Origin: DATHWB01 sp040902855 | GTDB lineage: Bacteria; Actinomycetota; Acidimicrobiia; Spongiisociales; ZC4RG35 | NCBI GenBank assembly: GCA_040902855.1 | Contig: JBBDWN010000042.1 | Location: 1 to 6,361, forward strand | Length of the DNA stretch: 6,361 nt | Direction of reading: 5' to 3' | The notes under the pieces: generated by a model | What the model was told of the DNA's origin: nothing | The model's database searches: none | Seen by the model: the letters and a program-made list of their open reading frames with translations, nothing else | Translations under genes and position numbers: made by a program | Part shown: piece by piece, positions 1 to 6,350 of the stretch | How the letters are laid out: each line of letters starts with the position of its first letter | Numbering within the stretch: the stretch's first letter is position 1

Positions 1-120
1 GGGCGGGATCCGCAGCTCGAACGAGGGATCGAAGAGCTGCTGGCACGCATCGCCGCGGCAGAGCCGCTCCGACCGGACTTCGGCCCCGAACCGACGGTGC
101 GACCGCCCACGCTGGACTGA
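1..120 (+). CDS. C-terminal fragment of an unidentified protein, convergent with leuB
   Basis: Reading frame 1 is open from the window edge to a TGA at 118-120, giving about 39 C-terminal residues. The fragment has an amphipathic, Leu/Glu/Ala-rich stretch (QLERGIEELLARIAAAEPLR) followed by a Pro-rich tail. Most third codon positions are G or C, as expected for a real gene in this DNA. The start lies outside the window and I do not recognise the protein. Other frames over the same bases are also open, as is common in GC-rich DNA, so the assignment is tentative. If correct, this gene converges with leuB and marks the end of the BCAA operon. Helical content at the end of a cytosolic protein is all that can be suggested; no function is inferred. 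Confidence 0.5.
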   Translation, partial: GRDPQLERGIEELLARIAAAEPLRPDFGPEPTVRPPTLD

Positions 121-141
121 GATTCCCAGCGTCTTGTTCCC

Positions 142-165
142 AGCTCGCCGGCCCGGTGACGAGTT
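142..165. terminator. Weak inverted repeat between convergent genes, possible bidirectional terminator
   Basis: The 82-nt gap between the convergent fragment and the leuB stop contains AGCTCG at 142-147 and CGAGTT at 160-165. These form a 4-6 bp stem (one G-U on the plus strand) with a small CCG/CGG inner stem. Neither strand has a following T-tract, so it is not a convincing intrinsic terminator. Its position is where the leuB transcript should end, which is the main reason to list it. Nothing else recognisable lies in this gap. Confidence 0.22.
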
Positions 166-202
166 GGTTCGTGTGCGAGTTCCGCGGTCTCGACCTCAGA
201 GT

Positions 203-1255
203 TCAGATGCGCTCGGCGATGAGGTCGCCGATCTGGGAGGTGGACATGCCCATTTCGGGGCCGCCCATGGTCTTCAGTTCGGGGAGCACGCTTGCGGCGG
301 CGGCCTCGACGGCTGCAGCCGCTTCGGACTCGCCCAGGTGTTCGAGGCACATCGCCGCCGACAGGACGGCGGCAACCGGATTCGCCCATCCGTTGCCGGC
401 AATGTCGGGGGCGGAACCGTGGACCGGCTCGAACATCGAAGGCTTCTGTCGGGACGGATCGAGGTTGCCCGACGCAGCGAGCCCCAGACCGCCTTGGATG
501 GCAGCACCGAGGTCGGTCACGATGTCACCGAACAGGTTGTCGGTCACCATCACGTCGAAACGCTCGGGTGAGTTCACCATGTAGAGGCAGGCCGCATCGA
601 CGTGGACGTAGTCGAGTTCCACCTTGGGGTAGTCGGCGTGGATCTCCTGGGCAGCGCGCCACCACAGGTCCCCGGCGAACGTGAGTACGTTCGTCTTATG
701 GGCGACGGTCAGCTTGCCCCGACGCGCTTGCGCGCGCACGAAGGCGTCGCGGACGACTCGCTCCACCCCGTGACGGGTGTTGATCGACTCCTGGGTGGCC
801 ACCTCGTGGGCGGTTCCCTGCTTGAAGATCCCGCCCATCCCCGTGTACAGCCCCTCGGTGTTTTCCCTGACGACGACCATGTCGCAGCGTTCCGGGGTGA
901 GCCCGGCGATCGGCGTCGGGACGCCCTCGTACAGTTTCACCGGACGCAGGTTCACGTACTGGTCGAAGTCGAAGCGGAGCTTCAGCAGCAGACCGCGCTC
1001 GAGCACGCCGGGCGGCACATCAGGGGTGCCGACGGCGCCGAGGAGAATGGCGTCGTGTCCGGCCAGTTCTTCCTGCACGGCCGGAGGTAGGACTTCACCG
1101 GTTGCCAGATATCGGCCGCCTCCCAGGTCGTAGTCGGAGTACGACACGGTGAATCCGAAGCGGGTGGCGGCGGCGTCGACCGCCTTCACCGCCTCGGACG
1201 TCACTTCGATACCGACCCCATCCCCAGGGATCGTGGCAATCCGGTAGGACGGCAT
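203..1255 (-). CDS. leuB: 3-isopropylmalate dehydrogenase
   Basis: This cytosolic, NAD-dependent enzyme oxidises and decarboxylates 3-isopropylmalate to 4-methyl-2-oxopentanoate, the third step of the leucine branch. At 350 aa it has the usual length of the isocitrate/isopropylmalate dehydrogenase family. Visible motifs are GDGVG at 11-15 and the substrate-binding arginines R94, R104 and R130. The RENTEGLYTG segment carries catalytic Y137, AHKTNVL carries K187, and the metal ligands are D220, D244 and D248. The signature NLFGDIVTD starts at 240, and the NAD-binding loop HGSAPDIAGNGWAN is at 279-292. The ERGLLLKLRF stretch (86-95) and overall length resemble actinobacterial LeuB. The ATG is separated from the leuA stop by one base (TGA-G-ATG) with no good Shine-Dalgarno at normal spacing, which points to translational coupling to leuA. 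It is the last gene of the operon. Tartrate or homoisocitrate dehydrogenase are family alternatives, but the adjacent leuA favours LeuB. Confidence 0.97.
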   Translation of the reverse strand: MPSYRIATIPGDGVGIEVTSEAVKAVDAAATRFGFTVSYSDYDLGGGRYLATGEVLPPAVQEELAGHDAILLGAVGTPDVPPGVLERGLLLKLRFDFDQYVNLRPVKLYEGVPTPIAGLTPERCDMVVVRENTEGLYTGMGGIFKQGTAHEVATQESINTRHGVERVVRDAFVRAQARRGKLTVAHKTNVLTFAGDLWWRAAQEIHADYPKVELDYVHVDAACLYMVNSPERFDVMVTDNLFGDIVTDLGAAIQGGLGLAASGNLDPSRQKPSMFEPVHGSAPDIAGNGWANPVAAVLSAAMCLEHLGESEAAAAVEAAAASVLPELKTMGGPEMGMSTSQIGDLIAERI

Positions 1256-1256
1256 C

Positions 1257-2765
1257 TCAGCTGGTCGCCTTGTTGAGGGCTTCGACGAACGCTTCCGCCG
1301 AGCCTTCGACCACGTCGGTGTTGATAGAGCGACCGCTGTAGGTGGTCTCGTCCACCCTGATCACGACGTTGACTTCCGCCATGGCGTCGGCGCCCGATGT
1401 CACCGGCACGACTCGGTAGTCGACAAGCCGGGCGTCCAGTTTGAAGCCCTGCTTGATGGCCGCGAAGGCGGCGTGGACCATTCCGTCCCCTTGACCCGTG
1501 AACTTCATCTCGTTTCCTTCGACGACCAACGTCACGGTCGCTTCCGGTGTCACGTCGTTTCCGCCGGTCACGTGGAGACCGCCCATGACCACATTGCCTG
1601 CAACCGCGATCGCCTCCTCGTCGACGATGGCCCGCACTTCGTCTTCACCGATCTGAACCTTGCGGTCCGCCAACTGCTTGAACTTGTCGAAGGCCCGAGC
1701 GAAGGCATCGTCTTCGAGCGTGATCTCCAACTTGGCGAGCGCATCAGCGAATCCGGCGCGACCGGAGTGCTTCCCGAGGATGATCTGGCCTGCCTCCTGA
1801 CCGACGGAGGCTGCATCCATGATCTCGTACGTCATGCGATCTCGCAGCACGCCGTGCTGATGGATTCCGGACTCGTGGGCGAAGGCGTTGCGACCGACGA
1901 CCGCCTTGTTGAACTGGACCGGGTATCCGGTGAGCCGGGACACGAGACGGCTCGTCTCGAACAGCTCGCGCGTGTCGGCGCCGATGTCGACTCCGTACAC
2001 GTCCTGGCGGGTCTTGACCGCCATGATGATCTCTTCGATCGACGTGTTCCCCGCCCGTTCCCCGATGCCGTTGATCGCACCTTCGATCTGGCGTGCCCCG
2101 GCCGAGATCGACGAGAGGGAGTTGGCGACCGCCAGCCCCAGGTCGTTGTGACAGTGGACCGAGACGATGACGTCGTCACGGTCGCCCTTCACCTCCCTGA
2201 ACACGTTCTTCATCAGCTCGACGAAGTCGGTAGGGGTGGCAAAGCCGACGGTGTCGGGGATGTTGATCGTCGTGGCGCCCGCTTCGACCGCCGCCTTGCA
2301 CACGTCGATCAGGAACTGATAGTCGGTGCGGGTGGCGTCCTGGGGGCTGAACTCGACGTCGTCCGTGTACTGCCTGGCTCGTTTGACGCCTTCGACAGAG
2401 GCGGCGAAGACCTCCTGCGGGGTCATTCGCAGCATCTTCTCCATGTGGATCTGCGAGGTGGACATGAAGACGTGGATCCGGAACTCGTCTGCTGCTTTGA
2501 GGGCGTCGTACGCCTTGTCGATGTCGTCGGGGTGAGCTCTCGCCAATGAGGCGATGACGGGGCCTTTGACCTCGGTTGCGATCCGGTTGACGGCCTGGAA
2601 GTCGCCGGGGGAGGAGGCGGCGAAACCGGCCTCCAGCACATCGACTTTCAGCTTCGCCAGCTGATGGGCGATCGATACTTTCTCGCTGGGGGTCAATGCG
2701 ATGCCGGGCGCCTGCTCGCCGTCGCGCAGGGTGGTGTCGAAGATGATCAGTCGGTCGTCGGACAT
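1257..2765 (-). CDS. leuA: 2-isopropylmalate synthase, ~500-residue type
   Basis: The enzyme condenses acetyl-CoA with 3-methyl-2-oxobutanoate to 2-isopropylmalate, the committed step of leucine synthesis. The 502-aa protein has an N-terminal HMGL-like TIM barrel (about 5-275), a linker, and a C-terminal LeuA allosteric domain (about 370-500), normally the site of leucine feedback inhibition. Visible motifs are FDTTLRDGEQAPG at 9-21 (R14, metal ligand D15), E138, HCHNDLG at 204-210 (metal ligands H204, H206), GERAGNTS at 235-242 (N240), AFAHESGIHQHG at 294-305 and LGKHSGR at 330-336. The start is well set by AAGGAG at 2772-2777, six bases before the ATG. It follows ilvC after a structured 120-nt spacer and abuts leuB. 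It is not the longer form (about 570-640 aa) typical of mycobacteria and streptomycetes. The HQHG tetrad has His where many homologues have Asp. Citramalate synthase is a possible relative, but the operon context and RIHVF/IHMEKMLRM region favour LeuA. Confidence 0.95.
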   Translation of the reverse strand: MSDDRLIIFDTTLRDGEQAPGIALTPSEKVSIAHQLAKLKVDVLEAGFAASSPGDFQAVNRIATEVKGPVIASLARAHPDDIDKAYDALKAADEFRIHVFMSTSQIHMEKMLRMTPQEVFAASVEGVKRARQYTDDVEFSPQDATRTDYQFLIDVCKAAVEAGATTINIPDTVGFATPTDFVELMKNVFREVKGDRDDVIVSVHCHNDLGLAVANSLSSISAGARQIEGAINGIGERAGNTSIEEIIMAVKTRQDVYGVDIGADTRELFETSRLVSRLTGYPVQFNKAVVGRNAFAHESGIHQHGVLRDRMTYEIMDAASVGQEAGQIILGKHSGRAGFADALAKLEITLEDDAFARAFDKFKQLADRKVQIGEDEVRAIVDEEAIAVAGNVVMGGLHVTGGNDVTPEATVTLVVEGNEMKFTGQGDGMVHAAFAAIKQGFKLDARLVDYRVVPVTSGADAMAEVNVVIRVDETTYSGRSINTDVVEGSAEAFVEALNKATS

Positions 2766-2771
2766 GTGGTT

Positions 2772-2777
2772 CTCCTT
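2772..2777 (-). promoter_or_regulatory. Shine-Dalgarno of leuA
   Basis: The minus strand reads AAGGAG, then six bases, then the leuA ATG. This is the best Shine-Dalgarno/spacing combination in the operon. It suggests leuA is initiated independently rather than by coupling across the 120-nt ilvC-leuA gap. Confidence 0.8.
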
Positions 2778-2798
2778 GGAGGAAGTCGGGTGGATGCT

Positions 2799-2858
2799 GT
2801 CTGCCGGGCCGGGTCGGGACGCGTTGCGCCCCGCCCGGCTACCGAAGTTCGAGCAGAC
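2799..2858 (-). other. Intercistronic stem-loop between ilvC and leuA
   Basis: The 120-nt gap 2766-2885 contains a nested inverted repeat. The apical stem pairs GGGGCGC (2832-2826) with GCGTCCC (2822-2816), seven pairs with one G-U and a 3-nt loop. Just below, GCCGGG (2839-2834) pairs with CCCGGC (2813-2808), six pairs across a small internal loop. Farther out, GTCTGC (2858-2853) pairs with GCAGAC (2804-2799), across a larger asymmetric internal loop. No T-run follows, so it is unlikely to be a strong intrinsic terminator. It lies between the shared Ile/Val genes and the Leu-only genes and ends about 20 nt before the leuA Shine-Dalgarno. A role in mRNA processing, 3'-end protection of ilvBNC mRNA, or partial polarity is inference. 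I see no promoter and no leader ORF in the gap. Confidence 0.6.
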
Positions 2859-2885
2859 CCCAGTGATGTCCGACGCCGTATCTGA

Positions 2886-3893
<1,008 letters not shown>

Positions 3894-3914
3894 CGGTTCA
3901 CTCGTTTCTTTCGC

Positions 3915-4421
3915 TCAGTTCACTGCCCGCAGACGCGCCTGCGGCTTGCCCTTCTGGTCTCGTGCGAGGGCGATACGCCCCGACTTCACGAGGTCGACGA
4001 CGCCGTATGGACGCACCAGGTCGAGGAAGTCGTTGATCTTCGCCGGCTCGCCCGAGACCTGGAAGCAGATGGTCGAATGACCGACGTCGACAGCAATCGC
4101 CTTGAAGATGGCGGCGATTTCGAGCACCTCGGAGCGTTTGCCGGGGGGAGTCGAGACTCGCACCATCATCACTTCGCGTTCGATCGACTGACCGGATTCG
4201 AGTTCGGTGATCTTGACGACGTTGATCAGCTTGTGGAGTTGCTTCTTGACCTGTTCGAGTTCGGGTGCCTCGACGACGATCGTCATCTTGGACATGCCGT
4301 CCTCGTGCGACGGGCCGACCGCCAGCGAGTGAATGTTGAAGCCCCGACGGGCCAACAGTGACGACACCCTGGCGAGGACGCCGGGCTTGTCTTCGACGAG
4401 GACCGAGAGTGTGTGATTCAT
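3915..4421 (-). CDS. ilvN: Acetolactate synthase small (regulatory) subunit
   Basis: The small subunit activates the catalytic subunit IlvB and usually confers feedback inhibition by valine. The 168-aa protein has an N-terminal ACT domain (about 4-76: LSVLVEDKPGVLARV, RRGFNIHSL, MTIVV) and a C-terminal ALS small-subunit domain (about 83-157). It is close to the usual length for IlvN/IlvH. Of three positions known from E. coli IlvH to affect valine binding (N11, G14, N29), G14 and N29 are present and N11 is D11. The VEDKPGVLARV form is, as I recall it, normal for actinobacterial IlvN, so this is probably not a loss of regulation. GAGGAG at 4431-4436 lies nine bases before the ATG in the 18-nt gap after ilvB, which fixes the start. 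Its position directly behind ilvB matches its role as obligate partner. ilvN and ilvH differ mainly by lineage naming. Confidence 0.96.
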   Translation of the reverse strand: MNHTLSVLVEDKPGVLARVSSLLARRGFNIHSLAVGPSHEDGMSKMTIVVEAPELEQVKKQLHKLINVVKITELESGQSIEREVMMVRVSTPPGKRSEVLEIAAIFKAIAVDVGHSTICFQVSGEPAKINDFLDLVRPYGVVDLVKSGRIALARDQKGKPQARLRAVN

Positions 4422-4439
4422 ATCTTTGGTCTCCTCGTC

Positions 4440-6164
4440 TCAGGGAAGGTCCGAGGCTTTCATGACGATCCGCTCGCCAGGGCCGACGATGACCTCGTCG
4501 TTGCTGCCGCCGGCGGGAACCATCGGAAAGACCATCTCTTCGGGGTCGACGACGAAATCCACGACCACCGGTACGTCGTTGATCGAAAGCGACTTCTCGA
4601 TCACCGGTGCAACCTCATCCGGGGTTTCGGCTCGCAATCCGACACAGCCCATCGCCTCTGCCAGCTTGACGTAGTCGACCTTGTTTCCGAGCTGCGAGCC
4701 GGAGAAGCGGCTCTCGTAGAAGAGACGCTGCCACTGGGTGACCATGCCGTGCACGCCGTTGTTCATGATGGCGATCTTGACGGGGATGCCGTCCGTGGCT
4801 GCGGTGATCAGCTCCTGGCTGGTCATCTGGAAGCAGCCGTCACCGTCGATGGCGTAGACCAGCTCGTCTGGCATGCCCGCCTTGGCGCCGATGGCGGCGG
4901 GCACGGCGAAGCCCATCGTTCCGAGTCCGCCCGAGTTGATCCAGCGCCGCGGGTCTTCGAACTTCCAGAACTGACTCGCCCACATCTGATGCTGGCCGAC
5001 TCCCGAGACGACGATGGCGTCGCCGCCCGTGATGCGATGCAGTTCTTCGACCACGTACTGCGGCTTGATCGGCCCGTCCGGCTGCTGGTCGTAGGCGAGC
5101 GGGTGTTGCCGCTGCCAGCCTTCGATCGTGTGGATCCACGGGGTCCGATCCGGGACGTCTCTCGCTCCCCACGCTTCGAGCATCTGTTGCATGACCCGCC
5201 GGGCATCACCGACGATCGGGACATCGGGGACCCGAACCTTGCCGATCTCGGCCGGGTCGACGTCGATGTGGATGACCTTGGCGTGCGGGGCGAAGAAGTC
5301 CGGGTTGCCGGTGACCCGGTCGTCGAATCGGACTCCGATCGAGACCAAGAGGTCGGCCTTCTGGATGGCGGTGATGGCGGTGTAGGTGCCATGCATCCCA
5401 GGCATGCCCATGGCGAGGGCGTGAGAGTCGGGAAACGCACCCCGTCCCATGAGGGTGGTGGTGACCGGGATCCCGGTGCGCTCGGCCAGCGCCAGCAGTT
5501 CCGCCGACCCGTTCGCCTTGATGACGCCGCCGCCCACGTACAGCACGGGGCGTTCTGCGGCTTCCATCAGGTCGATTGCCTCGCGGACTCGGCGCGGATG
5601 GCCGTCGACGGTCGGCTTGTAGCCGGGAAGGGCGAATTCGACCGGCTCCCGCCAGGTGGTGGCTCGGTTCAGGATGTCTTTGGGCAGATCGATGAGGACC
5701 GGTCCGGGGCGTCCGGTGCGGGCGATGTGGAAGGCCTCATGGACGATGTTGGGGATGTCGTCGGGGTCGGTCACGAAGTAGTTGTGCTTGGTACACGGCA
5801 TCGTGATGCCGGTCGTGTACGCCTCTTGAAAGGCGTCGTTTCCCACCGAGCGGGTCGCAACCTGACCGGTGATGGCCACCAGCGGCACCGAGTCCATCAG
5901 CGCGTCAGCCAGAGGAGTGACCAGATTCGTGGCTCCCGGTCCCGAGGTGGCGATGCACACGCCAACCTTGCCGGTCGCCCAGGCGTATCCCTCTGCCATG
6001 TGTCCTGCCCCCTGCTCGTGGCGGGCCAGGACGTGACGGATGGAGGAGTCGAGGAGCGGGTCGTAGGCGGGGAGGATCGCTCCTCCCGGCACACCGAAGG
6101 CGATTTCGACGCCCTCGTGTTCGAGCGAGGTGATGAGTGACTGTGCTCCGCTGATGGTGGTCAT
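4440..6164 (-). CDS. ilvB: Acetolactate synthase (AHAS) large catalytic subunit
   Basis: This thiamine-diphosphate, FAD and Mg2+ enzyme condenses pyruvate with pyruvate or 2-oxobutyrate, the first shared step of BCAA synthesis. At 574 aa it has three domains: the PYR domain (about 1-170), the FAD/transhydrogenase-like domain (about 190-330) and the PP domain (about 370-550). Visible residues are VPGGAI at 25-30, catalytic E50 in RHEQGA, SGPGATN at 74-80 and AFQE with Q113. The ThDP motif runs from GDG (441-443) to NN (468-469), with Mg ligands D442 and N469, followed by W478 in MVTQWQ. A103 sits at the position equivalent to Pro197 of plant AHAS, where many other enzymes have Pro. The ATG has GGAGG at 6175-6179, ten bases upstream, and gives the expected N-terminus. 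It is the first enzyme gene behind the attenuator and forms a holoenzyme with IlvN. Other ThDP enzymes (glyoxylate carboligase, pyruvate oxidase) are unlikely given ilvN and ilvC. Confidence 0.98.
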   Translation of the reverse strand: MTTISGAQSLITSLEHEGVEIAFGVPGGAILPAYDPLLDSSIRHVLARHEQGAGHMAEGYAWATGKVGVCIATSGPGATNLVTPLADALMDSVPLVAITGQVATRSVGNDAFQEAYTTGITMPCTKHNYFVTDPDDIPNIVHEAFHIARTGRPGPVLIDLPKDILNRATTWREPVEFALPGYKPTVDGHPRRVREAIDLMEAAERPVLYVGGGVIKANGSAELLALAERTGIPVTTTLMGRGAFPDSHALAMGMPGMHGTYTAITAIQKADLLVSIGVRFDDRVTGNPDFFAPHAKVIHIDVDPAEIGKVRVPDVPIVGDARRVMQQMLEAWGARDVPDRTPWIHTIEGWQRQHPLAYDQQPDGPIKPQYVVEELHRITGGDAIVVSGVGQHQMWASQFWKFEDPRRWINSGGLGTMGFAVPAAIGAKAGMPDELVYAIDGDGCFQMTSQELITAATDGIPVKIAIMNNGVHGMVTQWQRLFYESRFSGSQLGNKVDYVKLAEAMGCVGLRAETPDEVAPVIEKSLSINDVPVVVDFVVDPEEMVFPMVPAGGSNDEVIVGPGERIVMKASDLP

Positions 6165-6174
6165 TGGTGTGTTT

Positions 6175-6179
6175 CCTCC
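6175..6179 (-). promoter_or_regulatory. Shine-Dalgarno of ilvB
   Basis: GGAGG lies ten bases upstream of the ilvB ATG, at the long end of the normal spacing, and supports the chosen start. A C5 tract (6182-6186) just upstream could pair with the G7 tract of the attenuator terminator (6223-6229) in read-through RNA; this would fold close to the ribosome binding site. Confidence 0.7.
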
Positions 6180-6217
6180 ATGGGGGCCGGAACGGGTGGT
6201 GTGCCGTCCAGGTAATG

Positions 6218-6243
6218 AAAAACCCCCCCGGTTTTCGGGAGGG
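6218..6243 (-). terminator. Intrinsic terminator of the attenuator
   Basis: CCCTCCCG (6243-6236) pairs with CGGGGGGG (6230-6223): eight pairs with one U-G, closing a five-base AAAAC loop. TTTTT follows immediately (6222-6218). It lies upstream of ilvB and downstream of the leader ORF, where a terminator makes sense only as a conditional stop. It should end transcription at about 95 nt when BCAAs are plentiful. Confidence 0.88.
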
Positions 6244-6250
6244 CATCAGT

Positions 6251-6280
6251 GCGCACACGCCTGGTTGGTGGCGTGCGCGC
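6251..6280 (-). promoter_or_regulatory. Leader hairpin after the leader-peptide stop codon (pause or 1:2 hairpin)
   Basis: GCGCGCACGCC (6280-6270) pairs with GGCGTGTGCGC (6261-6251): 11 consecutive pairs with one G-U, closing an 8-nt ACCAACCA loop. The first stem base is the last base of the leader stop codon TAG, so a ribosome terminating there would cover the 5' arm. It is the expected position of the pause or protector hairpin in a peptide attenuator. Its 3' arm overlaps the candidate antiterminator. Confidence 0.8.
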
Positions 6281-6309
6281 TACGGAAGTACGAGAATGCT
6301 GTGGAACAT
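6280..6309 (-). CDS. BCAA leader peptide MFHSILVLP
   Basis: This is a 9-residue ORF with the stop TAG at 6282-6280. Residues 5-8 are Ile-Leu-Val-Leu, so four of nine residues are branched-chain amino acids and all three are represented consecutively. The codons are ATT, CTC, GTA and CTT; three of the four end in A or T, unlike the bulk of codons in the operon. It is inferred to be a sensor: shortage of charged Ile-, Leu- or Val-tRNA would stall the ribosome here and alter folding of the downstream hairpins. There is no Shine-Dalgarno, and the ATG is about 3-5 nt from the predicted transcription start, so initiation is probably leaderless. The ORF is too short for standard gene callers. By analogy it could be called ilvL, but I do not claim homology to a named leader. 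Confidence 0.82.
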   Translation of the reverse strand: MFHSILVLP

Positions 6310-6315
6310 GTTGCG

Positions 6316-6347
6316 GGCGGGAGTATGCCCCCATCGGCGGCGGGAGT
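6316..6347 (-). repeat. Two direct copies of ACTCCCGCC overlapping the -35 and -10 elements
   Basis: The minus strand has ACTCCCGCC at 6347-6339 and again at 6324-6316, start-to-start 23 bp, about two helical turns. The ACT of each copy is the 3' half of a promoter hexamer, which explains three of the nine bases; the CCCGCC parts are not explained by promoter consensus. It could be a regulator site or chance in GC-rich DNA. Confidence 0.4.
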
Positions 6348-6350
6348 CAA
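6322..6350 (-). promoter_or_regulatory. Promoter of the ilv-leu operon, sigma70 type
   Basis: The -35 element TTGACT (6350-6345) matches five of six consensus bases. The spacer is exactly 17 bp, and the -10 element CATACT (6327-6322) matches four of six including the key second A and last T. The predicted transcription start is at about 6312-6315, just before the leader-peptide ATG. No extended -10 TG is present. Only 11 bases remain upstream in the window, so any upstream operator cannot be judged. Confidence 0.8.

Larger units (their letters stand above)
6165..6314 (-). promoter_or_regulatory. BCAA-responsive transcription attenuator leader of the ilv-leu operon
   Basis: The predicted 5' untranslated RNA is about 150 nt. 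It contains, in order, a BCAA-rich 9-codon ORF, an 11-bp hairpin starting at its stop codon, an intrinsic terminator, and then about 50 nt to ilvB with a GGAGG Shine-Dalgarno. This is the arrangement of peptide-leader attenuators known for ilv, leu, his and trp operons. The leader is too short for a T-box and shows no T-box bulge. An alternative hairpin pairing 6262-6257 with 6246-6240 (one bulged C) would use the 3' arm of the first hairpin and part of the terminator stem, so it is a candidate antiterminator. That pairing is only six base pairs plus a small inner stem and is my inference by eye. Confidence 0.82.

Noticed and set aside
123..144. Direct repeat TTCCCAGC at 123-130 and 137-144
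   Set aside because: Only two 8-base copies 14 bases apart in the intergenic gap; no associated structure, promoter or element ends.
1473..2549. Long plus-strand open frame opposite leuA, 358 codons
   Set aside because: It lies antisense to a well-supported LeuA, and its translation is Asp/Arg/Val/His-rich low-complexity as expected from the complement of GC-rich codons. No recognisable domain.
4413..6140. Plus-strand open frame of 575 codons opposite ilvB
   Set aside because: It mirrors ilvB almost end to end, with skewed Asp/Arg/Val/Gly/His composition and no motif. GC-rich genes often leave the antisense frame open.
6161..6181. Six-codon ORF MEETHQ whose TGA overlaps the ilvB ATG
   Set aside because: Its start lies on the Shine-Dalgarno of ilvB, it has no ribosome site of its own and no BCAA codons. 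Most likely chance.
6305..6312. Perfect palindrome AACATGTT at the predicted transcription start
   Set aside because: Eight bases is too short to call an operator, and it contains the leader ATG, so chance is sufficient.
6165..6314. T-box or other BCAA riboswitch upstream of ilvB
   Set aside because: The leader is only about 150 nt and lacks a T-box sequence and specifier-loop structure; the peptide-attenuator layout explains it.
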